Below, piece after piece: positions 32,169 through 40,987 of a DNA stretch of 64,000 bases (its first letter is position 1; the number at the start of each line of letters is the position of its first letter). This stretch comes from Bradyrhizobium glycinis (GTDB lineage: Bacteria > Pseudomonadota > Alphaproteobacteria > Rhizobiales > Xanthobacteraceae): the NCBI RefSeq assembly GCF_016031655.1, contig NZ_JACCHQ010000032.1:19368-83367 (forward strand), given 5' to 3'. A program made the translations under genes and the position numbers. The notes under the pieces were generated by a model, which saw only the letters and a program-made list of their open reading frames with translations, was not told the origin of the DNA and made no database searches.

Positions 32169-33707
32169 TCAAGCCAGCTGCCGCACATCCTCCGCGAGTG
32201 CGCGGTAGGACAGCGCTTCGGCGAGGTGCAGCCGGCCGATCTTGTCGGCATGGTCGAGATCGGCCAGCGTGCGCGCCACCCGGAGCACGCGGTGATAGCC
32301 GCGCGCCGACAGGCGCATCGTCTCCGCGGCATCGCGCAGCAGTTTGGCGCCTTGCGCGTCCGGCTTTGCGATCTCCTCCAGCACGGAAGCGGGGGCTTCG
32401 GCGTTGGTGCGGACATGGGGCAGGCCTGCATCCGCATAGCGCGCCAGCTGGATGTCGCGCGCCGCCGCCACACGGGCGGCGACCTCGGCCGATCCTTCCA
32501 ACGGCGGCGGCAGGATCAGGTCGGCGGCGGTCACCGCCGGCACTTCGATGCGCAGATCGATGCGGTCCATCAGCGGACCGGAGATGCGCGCTTGGTAATC
32601 GCCGGTGCAGCGGTCGATGCGGCCGCGCTTGCAGGCATAGCCGGGCTCGAACGCGTTGCCGCAGCGGCAGGGATTCATCGCCGCGACCAGCATGAAGCGG
32701 GCAGGGTAGGTGACGCGATGATTGGCGCGCGACACCGCGACCTCGCCGTTCTCCAGCGGCTGGCGCAGCGAATCCAGCACGCGCGGATCGAACTCCGGCA
32801 ATTCGTCGAGGAACAGCACGCCCTGATGCGCCAGCGAGATCTCGCCGGGCTTGGCGCGCGCGCCGCCGCCGGTGAGCGCCGCCATGCTGGCGGAATGATG
32901 TGGCGAGCGGAACGGGCGCCGCGCCGTCAGCGCGCCGCCTTCGATCTCGCCGGCAACGGAGGCGATCATCGAGACCTCGAGCAGCTCGCTTGGCGAGAGC
33001 GGCGGCAGGATCGAGGGCAGGCGCGCGGCCAGCATCGATTTGCCCGCGCCCGGCGCGCCGATCATGAGCAGATGATGCCCGCCGGCGGCCGCGATCTCCA
33101 GCGCGCGCTTGGCGCTTTCCTGGCCCTTGATGTCGCGCAGGTCGAGTGTCGAGGCGGCGGCCTCGTGCACCTTCGGTGTCGGCCGCGACAGCACCTGCGT
33201 GCCCTTGAAATGGTTGGCGATCTGGATCAGCGAGTGTGCGGCAATGATCTGGATGTCCGGGCTCGCCCACGCCGCTTCGGAGCCGCAGGACGCCGGGCAG
33301 ATCAGCCCTTCCTCGCGCATATTGGCGCCGATCGCGGCGGGCAGGACGCCGGCCACGGGCGCGATCGAGCCGTCGAGGCCGAGCTCGCCGAGCACGGTGA
33401 AGCCGGTCAGCGCATCCGGCGGGATCGCGCCGATCGCCGCCATCAGCCCGAGCGCGATCGGCAGGTCGTAATGGCTGCCCTCCTTGGGCAGGTCGGCGGG
33501 CGCCAGATTGACGATGATCCGCCGCGCCGGCAGCGCCAGCCCCGAGGCGATCAGCGCCGAGCGCACCCGCTCGCGCGCCTCCGACACCGCCTTGTCCGGC
33601 AGGCCGACGATGGCGAACGCCGGCAGGCCGGGCGCGACCTGCACCTGCACGTCGACCGCGCGGGCCTCGATCCCCTCAAAGGCGACGGTTGAAACTCGCT
33701 GAACCAT
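32169..33707 (-). CDS. comM: YifB/ComM-family Mg-chelatase-like AAA+ ATPase
   Basis: 512 residues: an N-terminal Lon-protease-like fold (about 1-165; Gln-Val-Ala-Pro-Gly-Leu-Pro-Ala-Phe-Ala-Ile-Val-Gly-Leu-Pro), an AAA+ domain with Walker A Gly-Ala-Pro-Gly-Ala-Gly-Lys-Ser near residue 220, and Walker B Val-Leu-Phe-Leu-Asp-Glu-Leu-Pro-Glu-Phe. Next come a four-Cys zinc-binding segment (Cys-Arg-Cys-Gly-Asn with a nearby Tyr-Ala-Cys) and a C-terminal Mg-chelatase domain. Homologues such as ComM act as hexameric helicases promoting branch migration during natural transformation, and many non-transformable bacteria keep one. The ATG at 33707 (Met-Val-Gln-Arg-Val-Ser) matches the family start. Confidence 0.92.
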   Translation of the reverse strand: MVQRVSTVAFEGIEARAVDVQVQVAPGLPAFAIVGLPDKAVSEARERVRSALIASGLALPARRIIVNLAPADLPKEGSHYDLPIALGLMAAIGAIPPDALTGFTVLGELGLDGSIAPVAGVLPAAIGANMREEGLICPASCGSEAAWASPDIQIIAAHSLIQIANHFKGTQVLSRPTPKVHEAAASTLDLRDIKGQESAKRALEIAAAGGHHLLMIGAPGAGKSMLAARLPSILPPLSPSELLEVSMIASVAGEIEGGALTARRPFRSPHHSASMAALTGGGARAKPGEISLAHQGVLFLDELPEFDPRVLDSLRQPLENGEVAVSRANHRVTYPARFMLVAAMNPCRCGNAFEPGYACKRGRIDRCTGDYQARISGPLMDRIDLRIEVPAVTAADLILPPPLEGSAEVAARVAAARDIQLARYADAGLPHVRTNAEAPASVLEEIAKPDAQGAKLLRDAAETMRLSARGYHRVLRVARTLADLDHADKIGRLHLAEALSYRALAEDVRQLA

Positions 33708-33934
33708 GCCGAACCAGCCTGCCCATTGCTGCAATTAGGGGTAGCAGAGCGCGGCCGGTTTCGCAAGAACAATACGGGAACAATCGTTTGGCGGCGGTCA
33801 AGTCCTAACAAGGCGTAAACGCGACGCGGAGACTACGTCTCGAATGCCACCGGCTCTCCTCAGCACATTCCAACGAATGTTCGCTACTCCTAGGCCTGCG
33901 GGATGGGCCGTGGTCTAACGGGTGAACAGTTCAA

Positions 33935-34180
33935 ATGCTTGTAAATCGCCGGAGAAGCGAACGTCGGGTGTGCAGCCGTCTCGCCAAGATCCATTTTGGC
34001 GCGGGCTCGCTGCCGCGGGATTGCACGATCACGGATATTTCGGATGGCGGCGTCAAAGTGGTGGCGGAATTTCTCGAGGTGCCGCCGCAATTCACCATCA
34101 TCTTCGCGCCTGATTATTCGCGCCAATGCCGCCTGCGCTGGCGCATCGGCTGCGAATTCGGCGCCGAGTTCGTCGACTGA
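33935..34180 (+). CDS. PilZ-domain protein
   Basis: 81 residues consisting of a single PilZ fold. The c-di-GMP-binding signature is present: Asn-Arg-Arg-Arg-Ser-Glu-Arg-Arg (about 4-11; RxxxR type) and Asp-Ile-Ser-Asp-Gly-Gly-Val-Lys-Val (DxSxxG type, about 34-42). It probably senses cyclic di-GMP and may act on motility, pilus or polysaccharide functions. It lies directly before a TPR lipoprotein gene and near the cpa pilus genes, which fits a role in surface behaviour (inference). Confidence 0.85.
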   Translation: MLVNRRRSERRVCSRLAKIHFGAGSLPRDCTITDISDGGVKVVAEFLEVPPQFTIIFAPDYSRQCRLRWRIGCEFGAEFVD

Positions 34181-34200
34181 ACCTCAACAGGCGCGCCGCC

Positions 34201-34215
34201 TTAACGGGACTTTAG
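34201..34215. promoter_or_regulatory. Possible CtrA-binding site before the TPR lipoprotein gene
   Basis: TTAA-N7-TTAG at 34201-34215, close to the alphaproteobacterial CtrA consensus TTAA-N7-TTAA, followed by GTTAATCG. It lies 46 bp before the start at 34261. CtrA regulates pilus genes in Caulobacter. The match is short and could be chance. Confidence 0.3.
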
Positions 34216-34260
34216 CGTTAATCGGTAAGCATCTCTGATCAGTTGCCGAGTGATCAGAGT

Positions 34261-35058
34261 ATGTCCAAGCGTTCGTTCCCCGCCTTTGCCCCGGCGGGAT
34301 ATCTGTGTTCCGCCGTCCTGATCCTCGCCCTCGGCGGCTGTCAGACGGCCGGCATCGAGGACGTCACCGGTGCGCTAGGCCGCAAGCAGGAGTCCGTCGC
34401 CAAGGACGGCGACAGGACCGACAGCAAGGCCGACGCCAGGCCGGAGATGGACGCACTTCGCGAGCGTTATCGCGCCAAGCCCGGCGATCCCGCAATTGCT
34501 CTCGAATACGGCAAGGCGCTGCGTGGCAGCGGCCAGCGCGCGCAGGCGGTCGCGGTGCTCGAGCAGGCCGTGCTCGCCCATCCCGGCAACAAGGCGCTGC
34601 TCGCCGGCTATGGCCGTGCGCTCGCCGACAACGGCAATTTCCAGCAGGCCTTCGACGTGCTCGGCCGCGCGCATTCGCCTGAGGATCCCGATTGGCGCAT
34701 CCTGTCGGCGCAGGGCGCGGCGCTCGATCAGCTCGGCCGCAACGAGGAAGCCCAGCAATATTACGCCGCGGCGTTGAAGATCGTGCCGAACGAGCCGACC
34801 GTGCTGTCCAATCTCGGCCTGTCTTACATGCTGCAGAACAATCTGTCGAAGGCCGAGCAGGTGCTCGGCCGCGCCTATCAGCGCAATCAGAACGATGCGC
34901 GGGTGCGTGCTAACCTCGCGCTCGTGCTGGGATTGCAGGGCCGCGAGGCCGAGGCCGAAATCCTCGTGAAGGCAGATCTGCCGCCGGACCAGGCCGCGGC
35001 CAAGGTCGCGGCGCTGAAGCAACTGCTGGCGAAGAAGCAGCAGCGGGCGGACAGGTAA
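34261..35058 (+). CDS. TPR lipoprotein, TadD-like
   Basis: 265 residues. A lipoprotein signal ends in Leu-Gly-Gly-Cys (lipobox, cysteine about residue 29). A charged linker follows, then tetratricopeptide repeats (about 70-240) with Gly-X-X-X-Leu-X-X-X-Gly-Asn/Asp-X-X-X-Ala spacing, for example Asn-Leu-Gly-Leu-Ser-Tyr-Met-Leu-Gln-Asn-Asn-Leu-Ser-Lys-Ala. Such proteins (TadD) assist assembly of the Tad secretin. The ATG at 34261 is used, not a TTG at 34243. It faces the cpaBCDE block from the other strand, ending 198 bp from the cpaE stop. Confidence 0.8.
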   Translation: MSKRSFPAFAPAGYLCSAVLILALGGCQTAGIEDVTGALGRKQESVAKDGDRTDSKADARPEMDALRERYRAKPGDPAIALEYGKALRGSGQRAQAVAVLEQAVLAHPGNKALLAGYGRALADNGNFQQAFDVLGRAHSPEDPDWRILSAQGAALDQLGRNEEAQQYYAAALKIVPNEPTVLSNLGLSYMLQNNLSKAEQVLGRAYQRNQNDARVRANLALVLGLQGREAEAEILVKADLPPDQAAAKVAALKQLLAKKQQRADR

Positions 35059-35108
35059 TCCGCCCCTCCTGCTGTACGCCAGGGCAATCGCATTGAATTT
35101 TGCAGAGG

Positions 35109-35195
35109 TCGTCATGCCCGGGCTTGTCCCGGGCATCCACGTTCTTTGTGCTGCGTGGAAAGGCGTGGATGGCCGGGACAAGCCCGGCCATGACG
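35109..35195. repeat. Dispersed palindromic repeat, family E
   Basis: Arms cgtcatgcccgggcttgtcc and ggacaagcccggccatgacg form a long near-perfect hairpin between the convergent TPR gene and cpaE. This pattern is common in Bradyrhizobium intergenic DNA. Confidence 0.82.
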
Positions 35196-35255
35196 TTGTG
35201 GAGACAGCTGGTGCCCCAGCCAGATCTCATATGTGATTGCGCAGCGCTGTGGCCC

Positions 35256-36542
35256 TTACGACGCCTTGCGATGCGGGGCCGAGCTGCGTCCTGACTTGCC
35301 CTTCAGCTTCTTCAGCAGCGGCTCGAGCAGCGAGCGCTTCGGCTTCTTCACCTCGCCGCGGCCGGCGAGGCGGTTCGCCATATTCTGGAACAGAACGGTG
35401 GTGCGGTGGGTCCTGGAGACCTCCGCGATCATCTGGCCGTTATTGGCCGCGGTCGAGAACAGCTTCGAATCGAACGGGATCACCGCGATCGGCTGGCTCT
35501 CCATGGTCTTGGCGAAGGCCTTGACCTCGATCTCCGCGCGCTTGTGCATGCCGACCTGGTTGAGGCAGTACAGCGGCGGCCGGTCGTTCGGTCGCGCCGC
35601 CTTCAGCACGCTCAGCATGTTCTTGGTGTTGCGCAAGTTGGCGAGATCGGGCTCGGCCACGATCACGATGTCGTCGGCGTTCACCAGCGCGCGCCTTGTC
35701 CAGCCGGACCATTGATGGGGCACGTCGAGCACGATGCAGGGCGTCGTCATGCGCAGCGTGTCGAACACCGCGTCAAAAGCTTCGGCACCGAAATCGTAGA
35801 CGCGGTCGAGCGTGGCGGGCGCCGCCAGGAGGCTGAGGCGATCGGTGCATTTGGCGAGCAGGCGCTCCATCAGCGCCGTGTCCGGCCGGTCCTGCGACAG
35901 CACCGCATTGGCGATGCCCTGCACCGGATCCTGATTGTAGTCGAGGCCCGCGGTGCCGAAGGCGAGGTCGAGATCGATCACCACGGAATCGAGCGAAAGG
36001 TCGCGGGCGATGGTCCAGGCCAGATTATGCGCGACGGTGGACGCGCCGACGCCGCCCTTGGCGCCGACCACGGCGATGACGCGGCCGGTGATGATGGCCT
36101 CTGAGGCCGAGAACAGGCTGCAGATCGAGCGGACCACGTCGAGGGTCTCGACCGGCCCGACCACGTAATCGTTGACGCCGCGGCGGACCAGCTCGCGATA
36201 GGGCGCGGTGTCGTTGGGGCTGCCGATCACGACCACGCGGGTGCCGGGATCGCAGACGCCGGCGAGGTCGTCCAGTCCCTCGAGGATGTCGCGCGTGCCG
36301 TCGGACTCGATGACGATCACGTTCGGCGTCGGCATCGATTCATAGGCCTCGATCGCCGCTGCGAGGCCGCCGTCCTTGGCGCTGAGATGGGCCTTGGCGA
36401 GCCGGCGGTCCTGGCCAGCCGCCGTCACGGCCTTGAGCGTCTGCTCGGTCTCGCAGAAGGCTTGCACCGAAATGCGAGGAACCGGCGCGATGTGTTCCTC
36501 GGGATGCTGCGGATCGTCGCCGTCGTCTTGAATGCCTATCAT
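35256..36542 (-). CDS. cpaE: Tad pilus assembly ATPase CpaE/TadZ
   Basis: 428 residues. The N-terminal receiver-like domain (about 25-150; Val-Ile-Val-Ile-Glu-Ser-Asp-Gly) lacks a full phosphorylation site. The C-terminal ParA/MinD-like domain has Ala-Lys-Gly-Gly-Val-Gly-Ala-Ser-Thr (about 163-171), a deviant Walker A in which the second Lys of the classical motif is replaced by Ala. Val-Ile-Asp-Leu-Asp-Leu and Val-Leu-Asp-Val-Pro-His follow. CpaE localises the pilus machine to the cell pole. The ATG at 36542 overlaps the cpaD stop by 4 bp. A longer upstream frame is antisense to the cpaD reading frame and was dropped. Confidence 0.92.
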   Translation of the reverse strand: MIGIQDDGDDPQHPEEHIAPVPRISVQAFCETEQTLKAVTAAGQDRRLAKAHLSAKDGGLAAAIEAYESMPTPNVIVIESDGTRDILEGLDDLAGVCDPGTRVVVIGSPNDTAPYRELVRRGVNDYVVGPVETLDVVRSICSLFSASEAIITGRVIAVVGAKGGVGASTVAHNLAWTIARDLSLDSVVIDLDLAFGTAGLDYNQDPVQGIANAVLSQDRPDTALMERLLAKCTDRLSLLAAPATLDRVYDFGAEAFDAVFDTLRMTTPCIVLDVPHQWSGWTRRALVNADDIVIVAEPDLANLRNTKNMLSVLKAARPNDRPPLYCLNQVGMHKRAEIEVKAFAKTMESQPIAVIPFDSKLFSTAANNGQMIAEVSRTHRTTVLFQNMANRLAGRGEVKKPKRSLLEPLLKKLKGKSGRSSAPHRKAS

Positions 36543-37270
36543 TTGGCGGTATCGCTGAGTTTGGCCTTGTCGGATTCGGGATAGGTGGTCGTCGTCGTCG
36601 TGCCCTTGCGATAGCGATCGAACGCGATGTCGCGCCGTGCGGTGTAGGCGGGCGTCTCGGCGCGCGGTTGCTCGAGGTCGGCCGGGTTGTCGATCATCGC
36701 GGCGAGATTGCGCTGGCTGGCGCAGCCCAGATTGAAATAGGGCCGGTTCTCGTTGTAGCCGGGATCGAGGATGTTGGGGCCGACGTCTTCCGGCCACAGC
36801 CCGCAGGGGCCGGCGACCGCGGTGATCTTCGAATAGCTCAGGCGGATGGTGGGCAGCAGCCCGGGATCATCAGGGCGAAAGGGCCGCTGGACGATGGCAC
36901 GTGACGGCACGCCGCCGGAGGTGAGCACCGAGCGAATCTCGTGGTAGGTCGCAGCCGCCGCGCGCGAATTGGCGGTGTCGACGGGCACGTCGACGACCAC
37001 GGAGCCGGTGCCTTCGCGCACCCAGTCCCGCGCGATGCCTGCAACGTCCGAATGCTGCGCAGCCGAGAGGCCGCCTCTGCTCTTGCCGACGAAGATAACG
37101 ATCGACTTCTTGCCTTCCTGCACCGCGATCGGGTGGCGCTGGCGATAATCGGTCGGCACCGTCTGGGTGACGATCTCGGTGGTGTTACAGGCGCCCAGCA
37201 TGACGGACAGCCCCGTCAGTGCCAGTGCGAGCCGCAAATTGCGACGTCGATCGGCTGATGTTGTCGTCAT
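36539..37270 (-). CDS. cpaD: Tad pilus lipoprotein CpaD
   Basis: 243 residues. A lipoprotein signal ends in Met-Leu-Gly-Ala-Cys (cysteine about 28). The CpaD domain follows, with Thr-Asp-Tyr-Arg-Gln-Arg-His-Pro-Ile and Asn-Leu-Gly-Cys-Ala-Ser-Gln-Arg-Asn-Leu-Ala-Ala-Met-Ile-Asp-Asn-Pro, the family hallmark. It is an outer-membrane-associated factor needed with secretin CpaC for Flp pilus biogenesis. It lies between cpaC (50 bp) and cpaE (4-bp overlap). Confidence 0.93.
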   Translation of the reverse strand: MTTTSADRRRNLRLALALTGLSVMLGACNTTEIVTQTVPTDYRQRHPIAVQEGKKSIVIFVGKSRGGLSAAQHSDVAGIARDWVREGTGSVVVDVPVDTANSRAAAATYHEIRSVLTSGGVPSRAIVQRPFRPDDPGLLPTIRLSYSKITAVAGPCGLWPEDVGPNILDPGYNENRPYFNLGCASQRNLAAMIDNPADLEQPRAETPAYTARRDIAFDRYRKGTTTTTTYPESDKAKLSDTAK

Positions 37271-37320
37271 CCCCAGATCCCTCCTGCCCCGTGTCTTGCC
37301 CGGTCCCCAAACCGTTCGTC

Positions 37321-38838
37321 TCAGTCGATGATGAAGCCGAAATCACCCGGCGTGCCGGCGACCGGATCGACACGGCTCGCAATGCCGTAGAGGCGGTTGA
37401 CCCGGCCGAGCAGCGCCCTCTGCGCGTCCGAGGCCGGTGCGAAGCCGTCGTCGGGCCGCGACAATTCCTTCTGGGCGACCGCGCGCACCACATAGGGGGT
37501 CACGATCACCATCAATTCGGTCTCGTTGTTGACGAAGTCCTGGCTGCGGAACAGCGCGCCGATGATCGGCACCTGGTCGACCCCGGGCAGTCCGTTGATC
37601 GCCTGCTTGGTCTGCTGCTGAATCAGGCCGGCCATCGCCATCGAGCCGCCCGAGGGAATTTCCAGGGTCGTTTCGGCGCGGCGGGTCTGGATCGAAGGAA
37701 TGGTGATCGAGTTGGTCGTGTTCAAGGACGCCGACTGCGTCAGCGTGATCGAGTTGGTGTTCGACAGCTCCGAGACCTCGGTCATCACGCGCAGGCTGAT
37801 GCGGCCTTCGCTCAGCACGACCGGCGTGAAGTTCAGGGAGATGCCGAACTTCTTGTAGGTGACTTGGGTGGTGCAGACGTGAGTGACCGGATCGCAGGCA
37901 TAGCCGCCGGGAATCGGGAATTCGCCGCCAGCAACGAAAGTGGCGGATTCGCCCGAGATCGCGGTCAGGCTCGGTTCGGCCAGCGTGCGCATGACGCCAG
38001 CGCTTTCCATCGCCCGCATCGTGGCGTTGACGGTGGCGACGCCCTTGGCGAGCCCGGTGACGCCGAGCCCATTGCTGCCGACGATCGGCCCGCCGGAGAC
38101 CGAGAACGGATTGGAATTGTTGAAATTCACTACCGCCGTGCCGGCATTCAGGCTGGCGCTGAGATCGACGCCGAGCTGCTTGACGATGTCGCGGCGGACT
38201 TCGCCGACCACGACCTTGAGCATGACCTGGTCGCGGCCGCGCACGACAATGTTGTTGACGACCTTATCCGCGCCGCCGACCAGCTTTGCGGCGACGTCGC
38301 CGGCCTGCTGGGCCTCGACCGGGCTCGACACCGAGCCGGTCAGCATCACGCTGTCGCCGACGCCTTCGATCTGCACGCCCGGCAGCGACTGGCGCAGCGC
38401 CGAACGCATGCCGTTGAGGTCGCGCTTCACCGCGATGTCATAGGAGGCGACCTGCTGGCCGTCCGCGGCGAAGAACACGACGTTGGTCTGGCCGACCTGG
38501 CCGCCGATGATATAGGCGCGCTGGGCCGAGCGGATCACCGCATTGGCGATCTTTGGATCGGCCACCAGCACGTCCTTGACCTCGCGCGGCAGGTCGATGA
38601 CGACGGACTTGCCGATGCCGAGGGACAGAAAACGCGACCGCGCCGGTGCGATGCTTGCAACCGATGACACGCTGAGATCCGATGCCTGCATCGGCGCCTG
38701 GTCGCCGACCGGCGCCTCCGCAGCACTGGGGACGCCGGGAGCCGCCAGCAGCCCCAGCATCAACATCGTCCCCGTCAGGACCGAGCGCGCGCGCTTCCCC
38801 CGAATGCGCAGGCCCGTCCGATCACCCCCATAGTTCAT
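37321..38838 (-). CDS. cpaC: Tad pilus secretin CpaC (RcpA)
   Basis: 505 residues with a signal peptide (about 18-42) and an N-terminal secretin/BON-like region (about 75-210; Lys-Ser-Val-Val-Ile-Asp-Leu-Pro). The C-terminal secretin domain has Gly-Glu-Phe-Pro-Ile-Pro, Val-Val-Leu-Ser-Glu-Gly-Arg-Ile-Ser-Leu-Arg and Pro-Ser-Gly-Gly-Ser-Met-Ala-Met-Ala-Gly-Leu-Ile, typical of type II/IV secretins. It forms the outer-membrane channel for the Flp pilus. It follows cpaB by 10 bp. Confidence 0.95.
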   Translation of the reverse strand: MNYGGDRTGLRIRGKRARSVLTGTMLMLGLLAAPGVPSAAEAPVGDQAPMQASDLSVSSVASIAPARSRFLSLGIGKSVVIDLPREVKDVLVADPKIANAVIRSAQRAYIIGGQVGQTNVVFFAADGQQVASYDIAVKRDLNGMRSALRQSLPGVQIEGVGDSVMLTGSVSSPVEAQQAGDVAAKLVGGADKVVNNIVVRGRDQVMLKVVVGEVRRDIVKQLGVDLSASLNAGTAVVNFNNSNPFSVSGGPIVGSNGLGVTGLAKGVATVNATMRAMESAGVMRTLAEPSLTAISGESATFVAGGEFPIPGGYACDPVTHVCTTQVTYKKFGISLNFTPVVLSEGRISLRVMTEVSELSNTNSITLTQSASLNTTNSITIPSIQTRRAETTLEIPSGGSMAMAGLIQQQTKQAINGLPGVDQVPIIGALFRSQDFVNNETELMVIVTPYVVRAVAQKELSRPDDGFAPASDAQRALLGRVNRLYGIASRVDPVAGTPGDFGFIID

Positions 38839-38848
38839 GCTGTCCCCA

Positions 38849-39670
38849 TCACTTCTGTGACGTCAGTTGCCGTGCCTGGACGCCGTAACGGATTACGTTC
38901 ACGCCGCCTGGGCGCTTGATCGCCTGGTCCTCGGGCGTGCCGTCGACTGCGTTGGCATCGACGATGCTGCGCAGCGCGAGTGTCAGAGTGCCGCCCTGGC
39001 GTGCGGCCGAAAGCGTGGCGACCTGGTCGGGCCGCAGCTCGAGCGTGACGGTCTTGCCGATGACGGCGTTCTGGCCCTCCTTTTCCTTCGGGGCCTGGTC
39101 GATCGCGAGCACGCGGATGTTGGTGAGAATGACCTCCGACAGGACGAGGTCGTTGCCGCCCGTCGGGCCGTTGGCGTTGCCGCCGTCCGGATTCTTCAGC
39201 CGGCGGGTCAGGACGATGTCGACGCGGTCATTCGGCAGGATGAAGCCGCCGGCGCCGGTCTCGGCCGAAATCTCGGTGGAGACCGCGCGCATCCCGGACG
39301 GCAGGATTGCGGCCATGAAGCCGGAGCCTTCGGCCTTGACAAGCTTCTGCTCGCGGATCGGTTCGCCCTGCATCAGCGGCACGCGCGCGATCGAGCCTGC
39401 GATCTGGGTCGGTGCTTGCGGCCTGCTGTCGCGGCGGATGAAGGCGCTGCTGGCGGTTGCCGCGGGCCAGGCCTGCCATTGCAGGTCCTCGGGCTTGACG
39501 GCCTGGCCGAGCTGGATGTCGTTCTTGGCGACGAGGACCTCGACCGTCGGCAGCTTCTCGGCGACAGGCAGGACGGCCGCGGGTGGATTCTGATAGCCGC
39601 TCGCCAGATACGCTGCGACGCCGCCGGCGCCGAGAGCGATGACGAGAACGACAATGCGTGCGGTATTCAT
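38849..39670 (-). CDS. cpaB: Tad pilus assembly protein CpaB (RcpC)
   Basis: 273 residues. One N-terminal membrane helix (about 5-25) is followed by a SAF domain (about 45-110; Val-Leu-Val-Ala-Lys-Asn-Asp-Ile-Gln-Leu-Gly-Gln) and the RcpC region with Phe-Ile-Leu-Pro-Asn-Asp-Arg-Val-Asp-Ile-Val-Leu-Thr-Arg. It is a periplasmic assembly factor. It is the first gene of cpaBCDE. The usual upstream pilin and cpaA genes are absent. Confidence 0.93.
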   Translation of the reverse strand: MNTARIVVLVIALGAGGVAAYLASGYQNPPAAVLPVAEKLPTVEVLVAKNDIQLGQAVKPEDLQWQAWPAATASSAFIRRDSRPQAPTQIAGSIARVPLMQGEPIREQKLVKAEGSGFMAAILPSGMRAVSTEISAETGAGGFILPNDRVDIVLTRRLKNPDGGNANGPTGGNDLVLSEVILTNIRVLAIDQAPKEKEGQNAVIGKTVTLELRPDQVATLSAARQGGTLTLALRSIVDANAVDGTPEDQAIKRPGGVNVIRYGVQARQLTSQK

Positions 39671-40032
39671 ACGCTTCTACTCTTACGCGGGGCACTCGAA
39701 CCGCACCTGGCGTGTTCCCCCGCGTCGATGAGTAGGGAGCAAAAGTATAAGGGGTGTTGCGAGGCCGAACGCGATGCCCGGCCGCGATGCTGGTTCTCGG
39801 CAGATGGTGAACGCGGCGTTATCGGGCTGGCCGGCGGCCCCGTAGTTTCACGTATGCGGGCGCGCACGTTCGCACGACGCGCGCGGCGTCATGGTGAATA
39901 CGTCGTTAGCGCGCAGAGGTGGCCGCGAGCGTCATCCGTGGCCCCGAATGGAGCGCAAGCGTAATCCGGGGCCGGTGCGAGTGATGAGCGTCCCGGATTT
40001 CGCTAACGCTCCATCCGGCTACGCGCAGAGCT
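39671..40032. other. Gene-free interval upstream of cpaB
   Basis: 362 bp between cpaB (leftward start) and the gshB stop. The cpaB-proximal part must hold its promoter (TATACT is seen at about 39745-39750 on the minus strand, with no good -35). The gshB-proximal part is a palindromic repeat at 39947-40017. No pilin-like small gene was found. Confidence 0.55.
39947..40017. repeat. Palindromic repeat, family F
   Basis: Arms aatggagcgcaagcgtaatc and the complementary gatttcgctaacgctccat form a long imperfect hairpin next to the gshB stop. Confidence 0.7.
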
Positions 40033-40977
40033 CTACTTCTTCCGCTTCGCTTCGATCACGTCCCAGATCTTCGCCGCGACATCGGGGCCGCCGAGACGCG
40101 CGATGGCGCGGATGCCAGTCGGTGAGGTCACGTTGATCTCGGTGAGGTTGCCGTTGATGACGTCGATGCCGACGAACAACAGGCCGCGCTCGCGCAGCGC
40201 AGGTCCGACGGTGGCGCAGATCTCGCGCTCGCGCGGGGTGAGCTCGGTCTCCTGCGCCGCGCCGCCGCGCACCATGTTGGAGCGGAGGTCGTCGGCCGCC
40301 GGCACGCGGTTCACCGCGCCGGCGAACTCGCCGTCGACCAGGATGATACGCTTGTCGCCGTGCTTCACCTCGGGGATGAATTGCTGGATCACCCAGGGCT
40401 CCCTGAACGTCACCGAGAACATGTCGAACAGCGAGCCGAAATTCATGTCCTGCGGCATCACGCGGAACACCGCCGCGCCGCCATGGCCGTGCAGCGGCTT
40501 CATGACCACCGCGCCGTACTTGTCGCGGAACGCGTTGATCTCATCCAGGTCGCGCGAGATCAGCGTCGGCGGCATCAGCTGCGGAAAATTCATCACGAAC
40601 AGCTTTTCTGGCGCGTTGCGCACCGAGGCGGGATCGTTGACGACCAGCGTCTTCGGATGGATGCGCTCCAGGAAATGCGTCGACGTGATGTAGGCGAGGT
40701 CGAACGGCGGATCCTGGCGCAGCAGCACCACGTCGAAGCCGTTCAGCGCCTCGCGCTTGGGCTCACCGAGGGTGAAATGGTCGCCGGGCTCGTCGCGCAC
40801 GGTCAGGAGCTGAACCGGCGCGACCAGCTCCTCGCCGACCATCGAGAGCTTGTCCGGGGTGTAATAGGACAGGCCATGGCCGCGCTTCTGCGCCTCCAAC
40901 AGCAGCGCGAAGGTGGAATCGGCCTTGATGTTGATGCGGGCGATGGGGTCCATCTGGACGGCGACGTTCAGTTTCAT
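40033..40977 (-). CDS. gshB: Glutathione synthetase
   Basis: 314-residue ATP-grasp ligase joining gamma-glutamylcysteine and glycine. The start Met-Lys-Leu-Asn-Val-Ala-Val-Gln-Met-Asp-Pro-Ile, the Arg-Gln-Asp-Pro-Pro-Phe-Asp-Leu segment and Val-Met-Lys-Pro-Leu-His-Gly-His-Gly-Gly-Ala-Ala-Val (ATP-binding loop) are clear. So is the C-terminal Glu-Ile-Asn-Val-Thr-Ser-Pro-Thr-Gly. The ATG at 40977 fits the family; an upstream extension to 41043 does not. It follows yraN by 10 bp. Confidence 0.97.
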   Translation of the reverse strand: MKLNVAVQMDPIARINIKADSTFALLLEAQKRGHGLSYYTPDKLSMVGEELVAPVQLLTVRDEPGDHFTLGEPKREALNGFDVVLLRQDPPFDLAYITSTHFLERIHPKTLVVNDPASVRNAPEKLFVMNFPQLMPPTLISRDLDEINAFRDKYGAVVMKPLHGHGGAAVFRVMPQDMNFGSLFDMFSVTFREPWVIQQFIPEVKHGDKRIILVDGEFAGAVNRVPAADDLRSNMVRGGAAQETELTPREREICATVGPALRERGLLFVGIDVINGNLTEINVTSPTGIRAIARLGGPDVAAKIWDVIEAKRKK

Positions 40978-40987
40978 GGGCTGCCTT

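Noticed and set aside
39671..39946. Flp pilin gene upstream of cpaB
   Set aside because: No short frame with a prepilin leader and hydrophobic stretch was found on either strand.
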